64,000 nucleotides of DNA, from the NCBI RefSeq assembly GCF_901933205.1, contig NC_044590.1:10443501-10507500 (forward strand), given 5' to 3'. Under the pieces are notes generated by a model. The model was not told the DNA's origin. It saw only the letters and a list, made by a program, of their open reading frames with translations, and searched no databases. Of this stretch, positions 10,236-23,618 are shown piece after piece. How positions within the stretch are numbered: the first letter of the stretch is position 1; every line of letters starts with the position of its first letter. Position numbers and translations under genes: made by a program. This DNA is from Camarhynchus parvulus (Eukaryota; Chordata; Aves; Passeriformes; Thraupidae).

Positions 10236-13200
10236 CATCTTCCTCACCAGCCAAGCTCCACTCTCACTGGCTCTTCCTGCACATCCATGGGCAGAATGGG
10301 CTTTTCCAGTCCCAGTTTGAGGTGTGGCTCTACTCCAGGCAGTGGGAACAACTTGAAGGATGCTCTGGAGCTGTAAGAACTGCTCAGCCCCCTTGGACTT
10401 CCCCAGGGGGACACCTTGGGTTCCCCTCTGCTTTCAGGTCTATCAGTGGATCAGTAAAAACAGACACCCTGGGCTCTTACCTATGAAATTCCACAAGAAG
10501 AAGGGAGGGGGGCATTTCTGCCAGCTTGAACGTGAAAATCTCAACGGCGATTTTGAGTCGAGTTAAAAATCAGAAAGTTCAGGGCTCAATTTCAAACTAC
10601 AGCAGAACAAGGCACTCCCCTTTAACCCAGTGCACAGAGAAACCCCACTCAACAGCACTCACTAATTGTCCTGATTGCTTTTCTCCCTGAGCTGAGGGCT
10701 CAGCACGTGGAACCAGAGCAGAGCTCTCCCCTCTGACCGTGCCCCAGACAGCTCCAGGGAAGGTGATGCTTGAAGACAAGGAAATTTTATTCCTTCAAGA
10801 ATCCAGCACACACCACTCCCCTCTCCCCTTTGCTCCCCTTAGCAGAAAAGTGTCTGCTAACAAAATTTATCTGCAGCATCAGAGGAGCAGCAGGATCCCT
10901 GCCCTTGGGCAAAGAAAGAAGGATCAGAATGGGATTTCTGTGCAAACACGAAGAGAATCCCAACTTGCCTCGCACGAGAGCAGCCCCATCCTCTGAGCCA
11001 GGCAGTTAAATATTGAAGGAAAGGCATGCAGCAGCTCTGATTATGTGGAACAAAAATTAATTGAGGGCATAAGTCTCCGATTGGGCTCTCAATTTATTTT
11101 TTTCCACAGCACATTATATGGGAGTGGGGATTGCAGTGCAGACACCTGCAGGGAAAGCAGCCCGACCCATCTGTGACAGTGATATTACCTCTTTTTATTT
11201 GTTTTTCTGGTTAGACCTTCCATTTTTTATCAACCCTGCCACAGACAGATGTGTGGAGGCTTCCAAAACTGCATCCCTCTTCCTGACATTTTCAGCTACA
11301 CATTGAGAGATCTGTAATTTGGAAAACAACAATTTTCCCTCAAAACAGGCTTGAAAATAAGACGTGGGGAAAATTAAAAAAAAAAAAAAAAAAAAAAAAA
11401 CCCCAAGCTAATTTCCAACAGAATCTCAAAAACACCACTGGAAGAGCCCACACCCTTCCCTCAAGATATAAATTACAACCCTATTCACACCCGCACCCCA
11501 CTCTTTTTAACAGAAATCCTTCCATTGTTTAAAGCCATTTACACATATTTTGGCCCACCGAATAAAAAATAATCCTAGGAACAGCCCTATTCTGGCACAG
11601 CAACAAGCTAGATAAGTGCCTGGATTTTCCAATTGCAGCTCCTGGGCACCTCAGGCCGTGCCAGGGGGATGTGCCAGCAGCAGGGCTCCTGCAGGGTCCC
11701 AGCTATGGACAGGGATGGGCCTTTCCCTGGGAATTCCCACTCCAGGCAGCCCCCGTGCAGATGTGCACCCCCAGGGCTGTGCCTTCTTACAGGGAGTTAC
11801 CATCCAGTGGGGCTGCATTCCACAATTTTTATTGATTTTCTGAGGTTTTTGCCACCAAAAGAAAGCCCTGCCTCGCTGGTCCCTTTCCAAGGAAAGGTGT
11901 GATTCTGTCAGCTTTGTGGCAGCACGGTGACAAAGCCAGTGATTGGCAGAATTTAAAAGCATTTGCTACACACCTGACAGCAGGAATATTGATTTTGTGG
12001 GAGATTTATGAGAGGATTCTCTTCCCAACCATCTGATCCATCCATTTTAACCAGCAGTTGCATTTAATTACCACTAACAAAATGCTTTCAACTCTAAAGC
12101 TTATGGACATTATTGAACGCATCTATAACAATTCCAATAATCCTCAAAAGGCCTTAACAAAATAACATACAAAGACACCCTCTGACCCATCCTGCATCCA
12201 TCAGGGAGCCCGTACAGCTGCTCAGGATGGTGTTACCCTCCTGCCTCTGCTGTGCAGGGACCAGCAGGGCGCCCACAGGCTCTGCTGGGAGAGTAAAGAG
12301 GTGAGACTTTGGGAGAAATTAATTATCCATGTGACAGTGTGGGCTGCTTTGTTCCAGACAGCTCAAACATCTGGATTTGTTGTCTAGGCTTTAGCCCTTA
12401 TACCTTGGTGAACTCCACGATGACTTCTTGACCTAAACCACACACGGGTCACCAAAAAATTCATCCTCCAGTTCCCCCAGATTCTGCAGGTCAAGGTTGG
12501 CCCCCAGCATGCAAGAAGGGGGCCCTGAGGCTGCTGATCCAACACTTACAGACCCCCCCTGCAGCACCCTACAGCTGCTATAGGGTGCCAGGCCCAGCCC
12601 ACTCCCAGCAGCGCCCACCATCAGCACGCCTGCACCAGGGCAACCCAGGCTGCTTTCCCTGGAGGCCTGCAGGATATTACAAGAGCATCTTCTAGAAAGT
12701 GGAAGCACAATACTTGAAGAGGACAAAGGCTCCTTAAGATGCAGATGAGCAGAAAGCTGCACGGGAAAAGCAGCACCGCCTCTCCCTGCCACCCCTGCCC
12801 GCCCGCTCCGGAGGAACTCGCCTTATCTCACATGCAAGCCAGGAGATGGAAACGAAATGTTTTGCTAGCAGAATGCTAACAAAACCTTAGCACGGCTCTC
12901 TGCGGTGCCAACATTGCCAGTTTGAGTCTGAAATCAGACTCTGGGAGCAGCTTGCCACTGCCTTGCTTGCGAGGCAGATTTTCTGTTGCTGAAGAACCTT
13001 ATTTTTATCGAGCCGCACGTCACCATACGTGCCCTACTTTCTGTGCTTTCTGCATCTCCTCTTGGCCACAGTCAGGGTAGTTGTTGGCTTGACTTGCTGC
13101 TCTGACAATACAATTGCTCTGACATCTAGTTTAAGCAAATATTTACCACTTACTCTGTTGAAAATAGGATTTCTGATACTTTAGATTAACTTGACTTGCG

Positions 13201-13467
13201 AGCATAAAACCAGAATTGCTGGTGCAGATCTCCTCCTCACCAGTCCAGTTCTTACTTTGCTTCTGCCATTCCTGGGATTACCAGCACAAGGGCTCTGCTG
13301 CCACAGGCCAAGGAGGACCAAGGAAAATCTCAGCCACTGGTGAGCCCAACTTTCAAGCATTCTTCTCTGCTGTCCCAAGGTGCAATAGTCAGAGCTGTCC
13401 AGAAGAGACTCTTTCCAAAGATATCAAGATTTAAAGGCCTCAGCTGGGAAGAATGGCTGCTCTTAGG

Positions 13468-13843
13468 TGTGGTGGTGTTCACAGGGTCCCAGGAAGAGGG
13501 AAGAGATGAGGATCTGACTCCATGTTTCAGAAGGCTTGATTTATTATTTTATTATATAATATTAAAACTATACTAAAAAATAGAAGAAAGGATTTCTTCA
13601 GAAGGCTTGCAAGAAAAGGAAAAGAATGCAATGATAACAAAAGCTTGTGACTCAGAGAGTCTGAGACAGCTGGACTGTGATTGGGCATTAATTAAAAACA
13701 ACCACATGAGACCAATCACAGATGCACCTGTTGCATTCCACAGCAGCAGATAACCATTGTTTACATTTTGTTCCTGAGGCCTCTCAGCTTCTCAGGAGAA
13801 AAAATCCTAAGGAAAGGATTTTCCATAAAACGTGTCTGTGACA
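13468..13843 (-). mobile_element. Family-1 solo LTR (copy C, minus) with 6-bp target-site duplication
   Basis: A 376-bp LTR inserted in reverse. On the plus strand it runs from TGTGGTGGTGTTCACAGG to GTCTGTGACA. The target repeat CTTAGG is present at 13462-13467 and 13844-13849. The internal landmarks match copies A, B and D. Confidence 0.9.
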
Positions 13844-16800
13844 CTTAGGGAAGACTTTCTGCAGGGCTTGATGGGCAGAGGTGCCAACCCTGCCATTTGG
13901 AGGTACTTCACTTGAATGTTTGTTCTTAGAAGAGATGTTCTTTGGATGGCAGAAAAACCAGTGCAGAAGTCAAATTCAGGTAACAGAGGCACCTTAAAGC
14001 CTGAAATCTGATCTGCTCCAGCAGATGGTGGGGATGACCCTTCTGCATCCCACTGACAGCCCTACAGCCCTGCTCCCACCCACTGCTTTGCTTAACCCCC
14101 CAAAGCCCACCCAGTACAAAACCCACTTAACTTCACATGGCAGATGAACTCTTGCTCAAGATCTCACTAGTAAAAAGCCAAGTCCTACACAAATCCCTAA
14201 ATCTCATCTTAGCCCCACCAAGGAGAGAAAATGAAGGTAGTACTGGACACCTCACAGCCAGCACAGGGTTCTCCTCCTGCCTTCCTTCATCCTTCTCCTT
14301 GGAGGAGTATTTGACCTTTGAGCTGCTGTGCCAGTCACCAAGCAGAATCTGTGCCCATGAAATGCTGCCAAACTCCAGCATCACCACATGGAGCACCTCA
14401 GAGCAAGGTCTGATACTTGGGGTTTTCCCATATGGATCATTAAGGATGCCATAACATCATATGGAGCAGCTGGGATAAAATTAAGGCAACTGGTCCTGAT
14501 GAATGAAGCTGTGCATCTCCATCCTTCCCTCCTAGGCTCTCCTCTCTTCCAGAAACACCCAACCTGCAACTCCTGCCCCTCCCAGCTCAAGGGCAGAGCA
14601 GCAAGACATGGCAGACCCTCACTCACAAAGCAGGGACAAGAGCAAACTCCCAAGGAAGGTCTCTTGGCAGCTCAGGGTGAGAGAAAAGGAGGGGGGAGTT
14701 GCTGCCAGCTTGTTTGTGTGCACTTAGGGTGGCATTCCCAACCCTGTAATTGTTGCATAATGAATTTAGCAATGGAGTTCAAGAGCTATGAATCACTCAG
14801 GCCAAGAAAGCATGAGTCAGCCCCCGAAGAATCAGGAGATGGTAAAATTACATACATTTAACTTGAGCTTGACAAATCCAGAGGAGCAATGTCCCAGCAC
14901 AACTCAAACCATCATGCCAACACCCTCACTGCTCCTCCTGATGGCTACCAGACCACAGCAGCACAAGAGCAGAGCCTTTGGCCACTGCAATAATTTACAC
15001 CTTTCACCCCTGGCCAGCCCAAATTATCAGCCCCAGCTCTGGAAAACCACCTGATGCTGCCTCTCAGCTGCTGCTCACACTGACTCACTGAGAAAGGTGG
15101 CGAGCCTGAGAAAAGCTCTTTGCACAATCCTGACAGGGACTGAGCACTCAGGATGCTCATTTCACGGTGTGTCACCTGCTCAGGAGCTGGATGGGGACAG
15201 GGAAGGACAGCAGAGGTGGCTGTTGGAGCAAAGCAGAGCTGGGGAGGGAAAGGAGCACAGCTCTCTGTGGGGGATTGAGAATGAAACAGAGCACATTCAT
15301 GACAGAGAAGGGTGCCCGAGTTAAGGAGTGTGTGTGGATGCTGAGAAGATCTCAGGAAAAAGAAGGTGTTTTCCTGGCTCTGGTGGGGATCCTGCTCAAG
15401 CCATGCCCTGTATTTTGCATTTACAGGGCCTGCATAGATGGAAGGAAAGTTATCTTGAAGTGAGATAGGGCGCAAATTCAAAGCAGAACAACTATTCTGG
15501 GTTAACTCCCCAGGTGGCTTCTTATTCTAGAGTGGCAGTACCTTTTTCTAGTTTAATTCACTGCAAAAATAGATTAGGCCAATGGTTCTCATCTGCAAGG
15601 CCATGGTAGCTGGCCTGCTGCTTTTAGAGCATCCTTAATTGGAGCCTGGCTATGGGGACACGGGGGGCTCTGGGATGCAGGTGTGGTACTCTCAATTTGG
15701 GAACATCACTTTAACTTAAACCAGGAGAAAAACAACCACCTGCAGGAGTGTCTGCACAGCCACAGGGCTGTCCCTCAGCAGGTGCACGGGACACACAAGG
15801 CAGGGGACAGAGCCTGCAGTACTCTCTGCCCACCATAACCAAACAGCACTGCAGCAGACCCACAGCCTGCCCTTTACAGCTCCCCAAGGCCTCCTTGTAA
15901 TGCCATTTCTGTTTGAGGTTCCTTTGAATTTACCATTTATCAAGCTTCCATTTAGCCCCGTTAATCACAGCCTATCAAGCTCTTTCAAATGCAAACACGG
16001 AAATGTACCCAGCAACTGCACTTCTCCCGTTTATCCTTCTCCTGCTGGAATTATGGAGGGCGGCAAGGAAGGAATGCCAACCCACCTGTCTCATGCTTTT
16101 CAACCACTTCCCATGGGATGAAATCAGCTGACTATCCTGGGAAAAAACAGGCTGATCTCTTTCCCTGCCAGCTAGCAACATTCAAGGAGAGCAAACAATG
16201 TGTTGTGCAGGAGAAAGAGCATCCCTGTGAAAGTCAAGGGGAGAGGCAGACGGGCGGCTCCAGCAGCTCAGCACCTGCATCAGCACATGGATGCTGGCTC
16301 TGGGAGCAGGGACAGCCAAGCCACCTTTGTCACAGGCTGTGCATTTCCTAGCTGGGCCTCTAGAGCCAGGCATCTCACAGCTCACTTAATCCCCATCAAA
16401 CGATACACCATTTTTTTTTTTGCTTTGTTTGGGTATTAAGGCTTAGCCTTCCTCAAGCTATTCATTCCTTTTCCTCAGTGCCTACGTGGCTGTTAACCCC
16501 AGTGCTGACATGCTTCTGAGAGCTGCAAGGAAAAGCTCTGTCAGGAAGAGCCACATCACTCTGCAGGTGTCGTGTGTCCCACACAGCAGCGCCGAGCCCT
16601 GACTCAGTCCCGTGTCAGAGCCCCACTGACAAACCCTTGCCCACTGCTGTGAGACCCGGGGTGCTGCATTCATTCCTCTCCCCTCCCCAAGTCTCACAGC
16701 TTTTCTGCTGCTCTTTGCTCAAGCCAAGCCCAGCAAACTATCCTGATTTCACCCCTGGGAGCTATCCTGATTTCAGGGGCGAGGTGCAGGTGATTCCCAC

Positions 16801-19800
16801 CCACCATCACCTGCCCCTGGTGCTGCTGCCGTGGCCAAGCACCCTGTGCTCCATTCTGAGCTTGCAGCTGAGCAGAACCTGACCTAGGAGGGGGCTTTGC
16901 CCTAATCAGAGCTGGACTCAGCTTGCTGCTGGTACCACCCTGCACCTCCACCCAGCCAGCAAAGTATCCAGGCTCCACTGTCCTTTCGGGAGCAGCACCT
17001 TCAGAGAAAACCTTTAAAAATATAATATCGCTCTATATATAAAGAAAAAAACATGTTGGATGGTAAAAAGTGACAGTTCACAATTGTGCAAGCCCTAGAC
17101 AAGGCTCTGGCAAGCAGCAGAGCTGGTGTGGGGCTGTGCAGGTGAATGTGCAGGGGAGCGCTCGGGAAGGAGACAAGGAGAGACAAGCAGCTTAATAGAA
17201 GACGACAGATTTCTAGTAAGATTGTGATAAGCCTCTTGAAACTTCCCTAAAGGATGAGCCAGCTGGCAAGCCCATCCTAGGAGGTGGTGTAAGTCGACTA
17301 ACAGCCTTGTAAAAAGCCACCAGCTGACCCCTTTCACACATCCCTGCTCACTCCTGCAGCTGCTTAAGCAAGGAAAGCTGAGCAGGCCACACCTGGATGC
17401 TTCTACCCTGGCACTCACCTGCAGTTCCAGCTCTCCATGCAGAGAAACCACTGGCCCTGAACTGTTTAGAACAAGCAGCGAGGTCGGGCTGACCGCAGCA
17501 TGGCACAGCTCACTGCCCTGCTCTGCTGGCACCCAGCACTGCCCACAAGGGGTTAATCCTGACTCCTGTCCCCAGCATGGAGCCACGAAGCTGCCAGGCA
17601 TCTTTGGAAGTGGCACACGGCTCCTGGAAAGGGCTTTGCCAAAGCAGGGATGGGAATGAGGAGGTGATGAGCGGGACTCCTGCATTATGCTTTGCTTTCC
17701 TTCCCAAATTCAGCTCTGCTGGGATCCCCCCAGAGCCAAGTCCTCCAAAAACACCACAGCCCAATGAGCACCCTCTGAGGAGGAAGAGGAGAGGGCTATC
17801 CACAGGGGAAGGCAAGCTGGAAGTGTTAAGATTTTCAAAGGACAATACCTTCAAAACCTGCTGGAGGTGGAGTGGACACCACACCCAGGTATGGCCAAAA
17901 CAAGGAGCTCACTGAGTCCCCTTGCCAGTGCCACAACAAAACCCTGTCACTGCTTGAAACTGGAGCTTTCACCTGGAGCATCTTCCTCAGGATAATGAAC
18001 AGCAGCAGCCAGTTTATTTGGTATCAGGCAAGTTTTTCTTCTTAGGCCAATTAGCTGCTGATATAATTTGCCCACCGAGGTCACTGAATCATCATTTAGC
18101 AGTTTCAAAGGAGATGAGATGAACTGCAGGCCAATTTCCCCCCTCCAGCTCAATGAGTGATTCAAAATGCAGTTAATGATAGTGGCTCATAAGTATCTGG
18201 CAGAGGATTTGAGAGAGCAATTTATTGCCCAAAAAGAGGTTGATCTCTTTCAGCCAAAGCAGCTCAGCTGGTGAAGATGGAGGATCTGATTTTGCCACCT
18301 TACTTGACATTTGTTAAATACTCAAGAGCTGCTAAACTTAAGTCAGACACAAGTAAAAGGAAAAAGGAGAAGACCCAAAATTAGGCTAAGGAAGGTCACA
18401 GTTAAAACCCACTTTGTCACCAGCAGGCAAGAGACCTTTGAAAGGATGGGGAAAAGAACCAAGTAATAACCAACAAGACTTTCAGCACAAATCCTGCATT
18501 TTTGTGAGTTTATATAAGATAAAAATGAGACACCCCCTCATCCACAAAAGCTTCATTATTTGTCAACCTCAGGCTTTGTAACCAGTAAACACTGGTTGAT
18601 GTTTTTCTTCTTGCTGGATGAAATGTGCCTAGAGGCAACAGGCATTTTATAAATTATTAAACCAAGGGAAAATAAGGTTCCAACAAAGTGACTGCAGAAG
18701 CACTGAGGAGCTGGTACAATTGGTACCAGCACATTTACACAGAGTCATTTTTCCTGCAACAACTGACTCAACAACGAGACATTGTTAGAAATGCACATCC
18801 TGGACACGTGGTCTTGATGGCAAAAAGAAGATGTGATATCTCAGCATTTCATCACATCCATCACACATATCTGCAGTTCAACACTTTAAACCTTATTTTT
18901 CTTATGAAATAGTCACTTATGTTTTTCAGTCAGAGGGAAAATTAGCTTTTTTTAAAAAAATCCAACCTCATGAGAGATCTCAGGACATAAAGCAAAACCC
19001 ATGAAAATACTATAATAAGAGTATTTTAATGTCATCCAGTTTTTTATCCAACCTATAGCATTGAGAAGGAAAGGAAGGAAAAACATGAATGAAAAAGTAT
19101 GCACTATTAGGGTTTAATACATTACATCTTTCACAACAAACACAACCCACCTCCAGACTAAGTTCTGTTCCAGCCAGAAAAAACCCTTCTGCTTTCTGCC
19201 ATAACAGCACTTGGCCCTTCCATCTGTGAAAAACCACTTAACAGTAATGGCAGGGCTCAGGACAGCAGGTCAGGGGAGGCTGGGTCAAGGTGACAGCGAG
19301 GGCAGCCCAGGCAGCCGCTGCTCCCGAGCTTCCCTGAGGGTTTGTTAGGGAACAGGAGGGCTCAGAGACGGGTTTGGGTTTATTTTGGGTTTTTTTTTCC
19401 CAGGCTTGTGAACCCTCTCCTTTCTCTGACAATTTGTGAAAAAACACTTTTCCAGCTAATACTCTACTGCAGCTTGAAGCATCTTCCTCCTCCTCCTCGA
19501 GCTCTTTTCACCGTGCAGAACAGATCTTTCCACGATAAGCAAGCAGAGAGATAAACCAAAATTTGGTGGCTTGTCAGTCAACCGAAAGCATCTCTACCAC
19601 CAGCGTCACCTCAGGCCCTGGAGCTGGAGAAGGGGCTGAAGTTCAGACTGAAGTTCCCCGGGTCTGCCAGAGCCTGAAGGAGACCGTCCCCAAAAGCCCT
19701 TCACCTCACCTGAAATTAGCACTTGCAATGCCAATTTCAGCAATTACGGTTGCTTGTATTTAAGCTACCTCGAGTCCATTTCTCCCACACCCCTTTCGTG

Positions 19801-19963
19801 CCAGAACGGCTCGGAATTCCACACGCACCGAGCAAAACCCACCCACGAACATCCCAGAACATCCCCATCCCCAGCGCACGGCGACCCGCGCTGCACACAC
19901 CGCTTCAACCCGAGCCACAAAGCTGCGCGGAGAGACGGGGAAGGAACATGTGCCAGGGAAGGG

Positions 19964-20060
19964 GCCGGGCTGAGCCGAGCCGGGCTGAGCCGAGCCGGGC
20001 TGAGCCGTGCCGGGCTGGGCCGTGCCGGGCTGAGCCGTGCCGGGCTGAGCCGTGCCGGGC
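19964..20060. repeat. 15-bp GC-rich tandem repeat in the CpG island
   Basis: About six and a half units of a 15-bp motif of the form CCGGGCTGAGCCGAG or CCGGGCTGAGCCGTG. Because 15 is a multiple of three, every frame stays open and gives a false repeat protein. It lies just downstream of the proposed PPP1R16B exon 1 donor, at the start of intron 1. Confidence 0.85.
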
Positions 20061-20227
20061 TCCCAGGCTGGAGTTACCCAAACTCCGCCGTGCCTGCGGC
20101 GGGGACCGCGCCCGCCCGCGCTCGCCAGCACCGCGGCACCCCCGCAGCATCCCCGGCCGGACCGAGCCGAGCCGGGCCAGCCCCGATCCCCGCCGCTCCC
20201 CCCGCCCGGCCCCGGCCCCGCACTCAC

Positions 20228-20500
20228 CGCGGAGCCCCGCGCAGCAGCCCGGCCCCGCAGCACGGCGGGCGGAGGGAAGCGGAGGGAAGCGGAGGGAAGC
20301 GCAGGGAGGCAGCGGCGCCGCGCAGAGCCGCTCCCCGCCCGCCTCCGGCCCCGGCTGCGGCCGCAGCTCCGCCCCGAGGAGGGGCCGGGGCCGGAGGCGG
20401 GCGGGGAGCGGCGCCCGCCCCGCAGGTGAAGGCGCGGGGCATCCCCGGGGATGCTGCGGGAGCGGCCGCTGCGGGCTCCGGGCAGAGAGGGATCGTCCGC
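20228..20500 (-). other. PPP1R16B: Probable non-coding first exon of PPP1R16B in a CpG island (5' limit approximate)
   Basis: PPP1R16B needs an upstream 5' UTR exon because its coding exon begins with a splice acceptor. On the minus strand this GC-rich block contains a strong donor, GCG|GTGAGTGCG, with GT at 20227-20226, so the exon would end at 20228. The transcription start cannot be read and is placed loosely. The exon would contain a 10-bp tandem repeat (GGAGGGAAGC on the plus strand) with three exact copies at 20271-20300 and a degenerate fourth. No coding role is implied. Inference rests on gene order, strand and the donor. Confidence 0.45.
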
Positions 20501-23500
20501 ATGGGGCGGGCGGGGAGGTTTCTGTCGCCGGGAGGGGTAATTAGGATAAATAAATAATAATAAAAAAACCTCTTTGAATTTCGGTGTGGAAGGTCGCGCC
20601 CCTGCCTGCCTGCCCAGCTGCCTATGGTTAAGATTTACCCCGACTTTCGGCTTAGCACAAGGATGCTGCTGCCGCCACTGAGACTGGAAGGTGGATATGT
20701 GGTTTAGAAACTGTTTTGCCACGGTTTTTGGCATAAATATCTGAGCCTGGCAGCAGGTTCCTATTTGCTGGGATATGTTCCTATATGATGGGGTCACAGA
20801 GGATTTTTTAGGAGGAACCAAAATCCCCCCCAATGCAGTGTAACATTGCTATAAACACAGCGACTGATACAAAACCCAAATGCCATTCCTGAAGTGTGCC
20901 TTATGCCAATTTTATAGGCAGATAAGAGCCATTGCCAGGAGTCAAACCAGTCACTGGAGCTGGGAGAGAAGCCAAGAAGCCTCCTGGGCCAGGGAGTGGC
21001 ACTGGGGAGCCCACACTCACCCACTGGGAGCAGAGCAGATTCCTCATGCTGCTGTCAGATACTGTGTCTGGGATCAGTTGCCTTTTCCAGGGTGAAATGG
21101 GTTTCAGAAGGTTTGGAGGATTAATCACCATTTAGGACTCTATTTCTCCTTGGGAAAGAGCCTCCTCCCAGGATGAACAGATCCACAGGGAGCAGCTCTG
21201 ACACCGAGCTGTGAGGTTTCACTGAAACCCTTCTAGCCCAAGAGAGGCATTTAGGTTCGAAATGTGAGTCACTCCCTGAAACAGGACAAGGTGTAGGTAA
21301 GTGTTCACAGGTAACAAACCTGAATCTTTGCAACTGTACAGGAATGTGAGACACCACAAGGTGAAGGTCTGGCTAAGGTGGGAGCTTTCTCTGACATGTG
21401 ATTGAGAGCTCTGTCCAGAATTCACTTATTACTACTGCAACATGGCAGAACCCCTGTTTAGGAGTCAGCAAGTGACCCACAGAGACATGGCTTAACTGTG
21501 AAACTTGTTTATTGCTGCCTCTGTGTGTGCAAAAATCTGAAAACAAAGCTGATGAGAAGAAAGTTCATCTGTGTTCCCCTCCTCTCTGTCTCCACAGAGA
21601 TATAGGTGCAGGATGGATGGAATGGGAAAAGCTTTGGCCACGTTAGAGGTTAATTACAGCTCTGGGACTAGACTTAGATCAGCAGCCAGGACCTTGGCAG
21701 CCCTGGGCTGCGCAGGGTGGAGGCGGCTTTCCAAAGCCCGAGTCTGGCAGCAGGAGCCTTAGCCCAGGGCACTGGAGAGCTCAGCAACTTTGCATCAGTC
21801 TCTGAAGTCCATAATTCAGTTGTCTGTTTATTGAAATTGTGTTGTAAGCACAGCTGCTTTCTGAGGCACGTATGGAAATGAAGGGGGAGTCTCATAAATG
21901 CCCTGGCTCTGCGCCAGACCGGTGAGTCAGCGTAAAGAGCTGAAATGCAGCTTAACAGCTACATGAGAAAAAAACCCCTAAAATGTCCTCAAAATTGCTC
22001 TCCCACCCCCCTTTTCTGTTCAAATTTGGGTATCAACATCGTTATTGGGAAGATAAGGACAGCTACAGCCTCAGCAGGATCTTGCAGTGCCCAGGGCCTG
22101 GGACAGGAGAAGGTGGAGACCTTCAGGGCAGAGGGAGGGCTGAGCTCATCTCAGAGCCTGCAGGCATCTGCATCATCCTCCTTTCTGCTGGCAAATCAAA
22201 GCCTTTGCTTCAGTTGCCAATGCAAAGATTTGGAGCTAGAAGAGAAATGCAATGTTTGTTTACTAATATAGTCAAAATTCATGGCATCAAGTTTTCTTTT
22301 TTTTTTTTCCCAGTACAAATAAAATTTTGCAGAGACCAAAGCTAAGGAAAAAAAAAAGACATTTCAAAGGTGAACTTGCACAAAAAGCACCACTAAAGCA
22401 ACCAGCAGTTTCAAAGACTCAGTTCCTAGATTCCTCTTCCTCATGCAGCATTCAATCCAATTTCACAGGTAGCTTTGGTATCTCAAACTCCTTTCTTCAG
22501 GAAGCTCACTATTTGCTGGAAAGATTTCACCCAGGTCTAAGAAGGGGATTTTTCTCCTTTTCTCCTCCTGTGCTTTCATAGTACATAAGTTGCTCAGTGG
22601 TCAGAGGAGCCTCCTGGATTAAACAAGCAGGTGGAAAGCTGCAGAGACTGAAGGACACTGAGCAGTCCCTGTGCCTTGGATGCACAGAAGGAGCTGCCAC
22701 AGGCTGTGCTGGGAGTTTAAAGTGAAGAAGTGAGGTGACAGCAGAGCTCCTGCCCTGCTCTGCAGGCATGCAGGACAGTGGTGCAGGCTGTGGTCTCTGC
22801 TCCTGCATGCAGTGCTGCTGTCCGCCTGTCAAACACACAGCTGGGCACAGCTGGGCTGCAGCCCCACATAGGGCTGGGGGTGCTGCTGTGTTTTCCTCTC
22901 CCCTCCTCAATTTGTGCTTCCAATCTCTGCAGTTTTAGTGCCCTGGCAAAGTTCTCCTTTCGTGGTGTTTCAAGGTCTCCTGGTGTGTTTATTTGACTCC
23001 AGCTCAGAGCTGCTGTCAGATGGAGAGCGAGCAGCCCATGTCCTCACTTAAACCTGCTGCGAAGGAGCAAGAGCTCTGCAGAGCAGAGGAACGTGTCCTC
23101 TCCCTGCCTGCACATCCAAACACCCCTGGGAAAGCCCATGGGCACTCTGGCAGCACAGTGAGGGCTGGGCAGGAGGAACAAGGCATGAGACAACAAATGA
23201 AGGCAGAAGTTGGCCACGGCTGCTCCGAGCACTGGGGCTCACCCAGGGCAGGAGGTGAAGCCAAGGGAGGCACAGAAAGCCCTGGGAGGGTGCTAGGAAG
23301 GAAGGTGGGTAAAACAGAGATGGGGAAACAGAAGGAAATGGGCAAACTTGCAGGTGAGGGCAGGTTTTGAATGGAGATAGTGGGAGGAAATCAGTGGTGC
23401 AGCACAAGGGGAACTGCGGGGTGGTGGGAGGGGAGGAGTGATCCAGCTGTGGGGTGTGGGTTCTCCAGAAGGCAACAGCAAGGGACAAGAAAAGGAAATG

Positions 23501-23588
23501 ATATTCAGGCCAGACTGTTGCCAGTGGTGGAACAATATCCTAGAGAAAGATTCGTGAGTAAGAGCACTGACATTGATTATTCTCTGTT

Positions 23589-23618
23589 AAACAAACAAAC
23601 AAACAAACAAACAAACAA
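23589..23618. repeat. (AAAC)n microsatellite
   Basis: About seven tandem AAAC units, interrupting otherwise ordinary sequence. It produces the Lys/Gln/Thr-Asn run seen in one frame. Confidence 0.95.

Larger units (their letters stand above)
1139..20227 (-). other. PPP1R16B intron 1 (proposed): non-coding, repeat-bearing
   Basis: No exon, RNA gene or intact retroelement ORF is recognised in this stretch. It holds LTRs at 1536, 7076 and 13468, a hairpin at 1318, a minisatellite at 2893, an AT-rich satellite at 8626, an LTR-like piece near 9870, a CA tract near 5344-5368 and poly-A runs near 6050, 9590 and 11376. The remainder (3.6-7.0, 7.5-8.6, 10.3-13.4 and 13.9-19.9 kb) is unique-looking sequence in which I see nothing I can name. 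Bases 1-735 are the start of intron 2, also without recognisable features. Confidence 0.5.
19900..20530. promoter_or_regulatory. CpG island, likely PPP1R16B promoter
   Basis: A sharp switch to very GC-rich sequence dense in CpG, flanked on both sides by ordinary AT-leaning sequence. It contains Sp1-like GGGGCGGG/CCCCGCCC cores and two tandem arrays. On the plus strand there is also a donor-like CAG|GTGAAG near 20425, so a divergent non-coding transcript is possible. Long open frames across it on both strands reflect GC content and repeats and are not taken as genes. Confidence 0.7.

Noticed and set aside
18000..18250. Possible conserved enhancer rich in ATTA-type sites in PPP1R16B intron 1
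   Set aside because: It looks unique and AT-motif rich, but conservation cannot be judged from a single sequence.
19723..20833. Long open frames (up to 357 codons) on both strands across the CpG island
   Set aside because: They arise from GC-rich, stop-poor sequence and 15-bp and 10-bp tandem repeats, overlap each other on both strands and show no family features.
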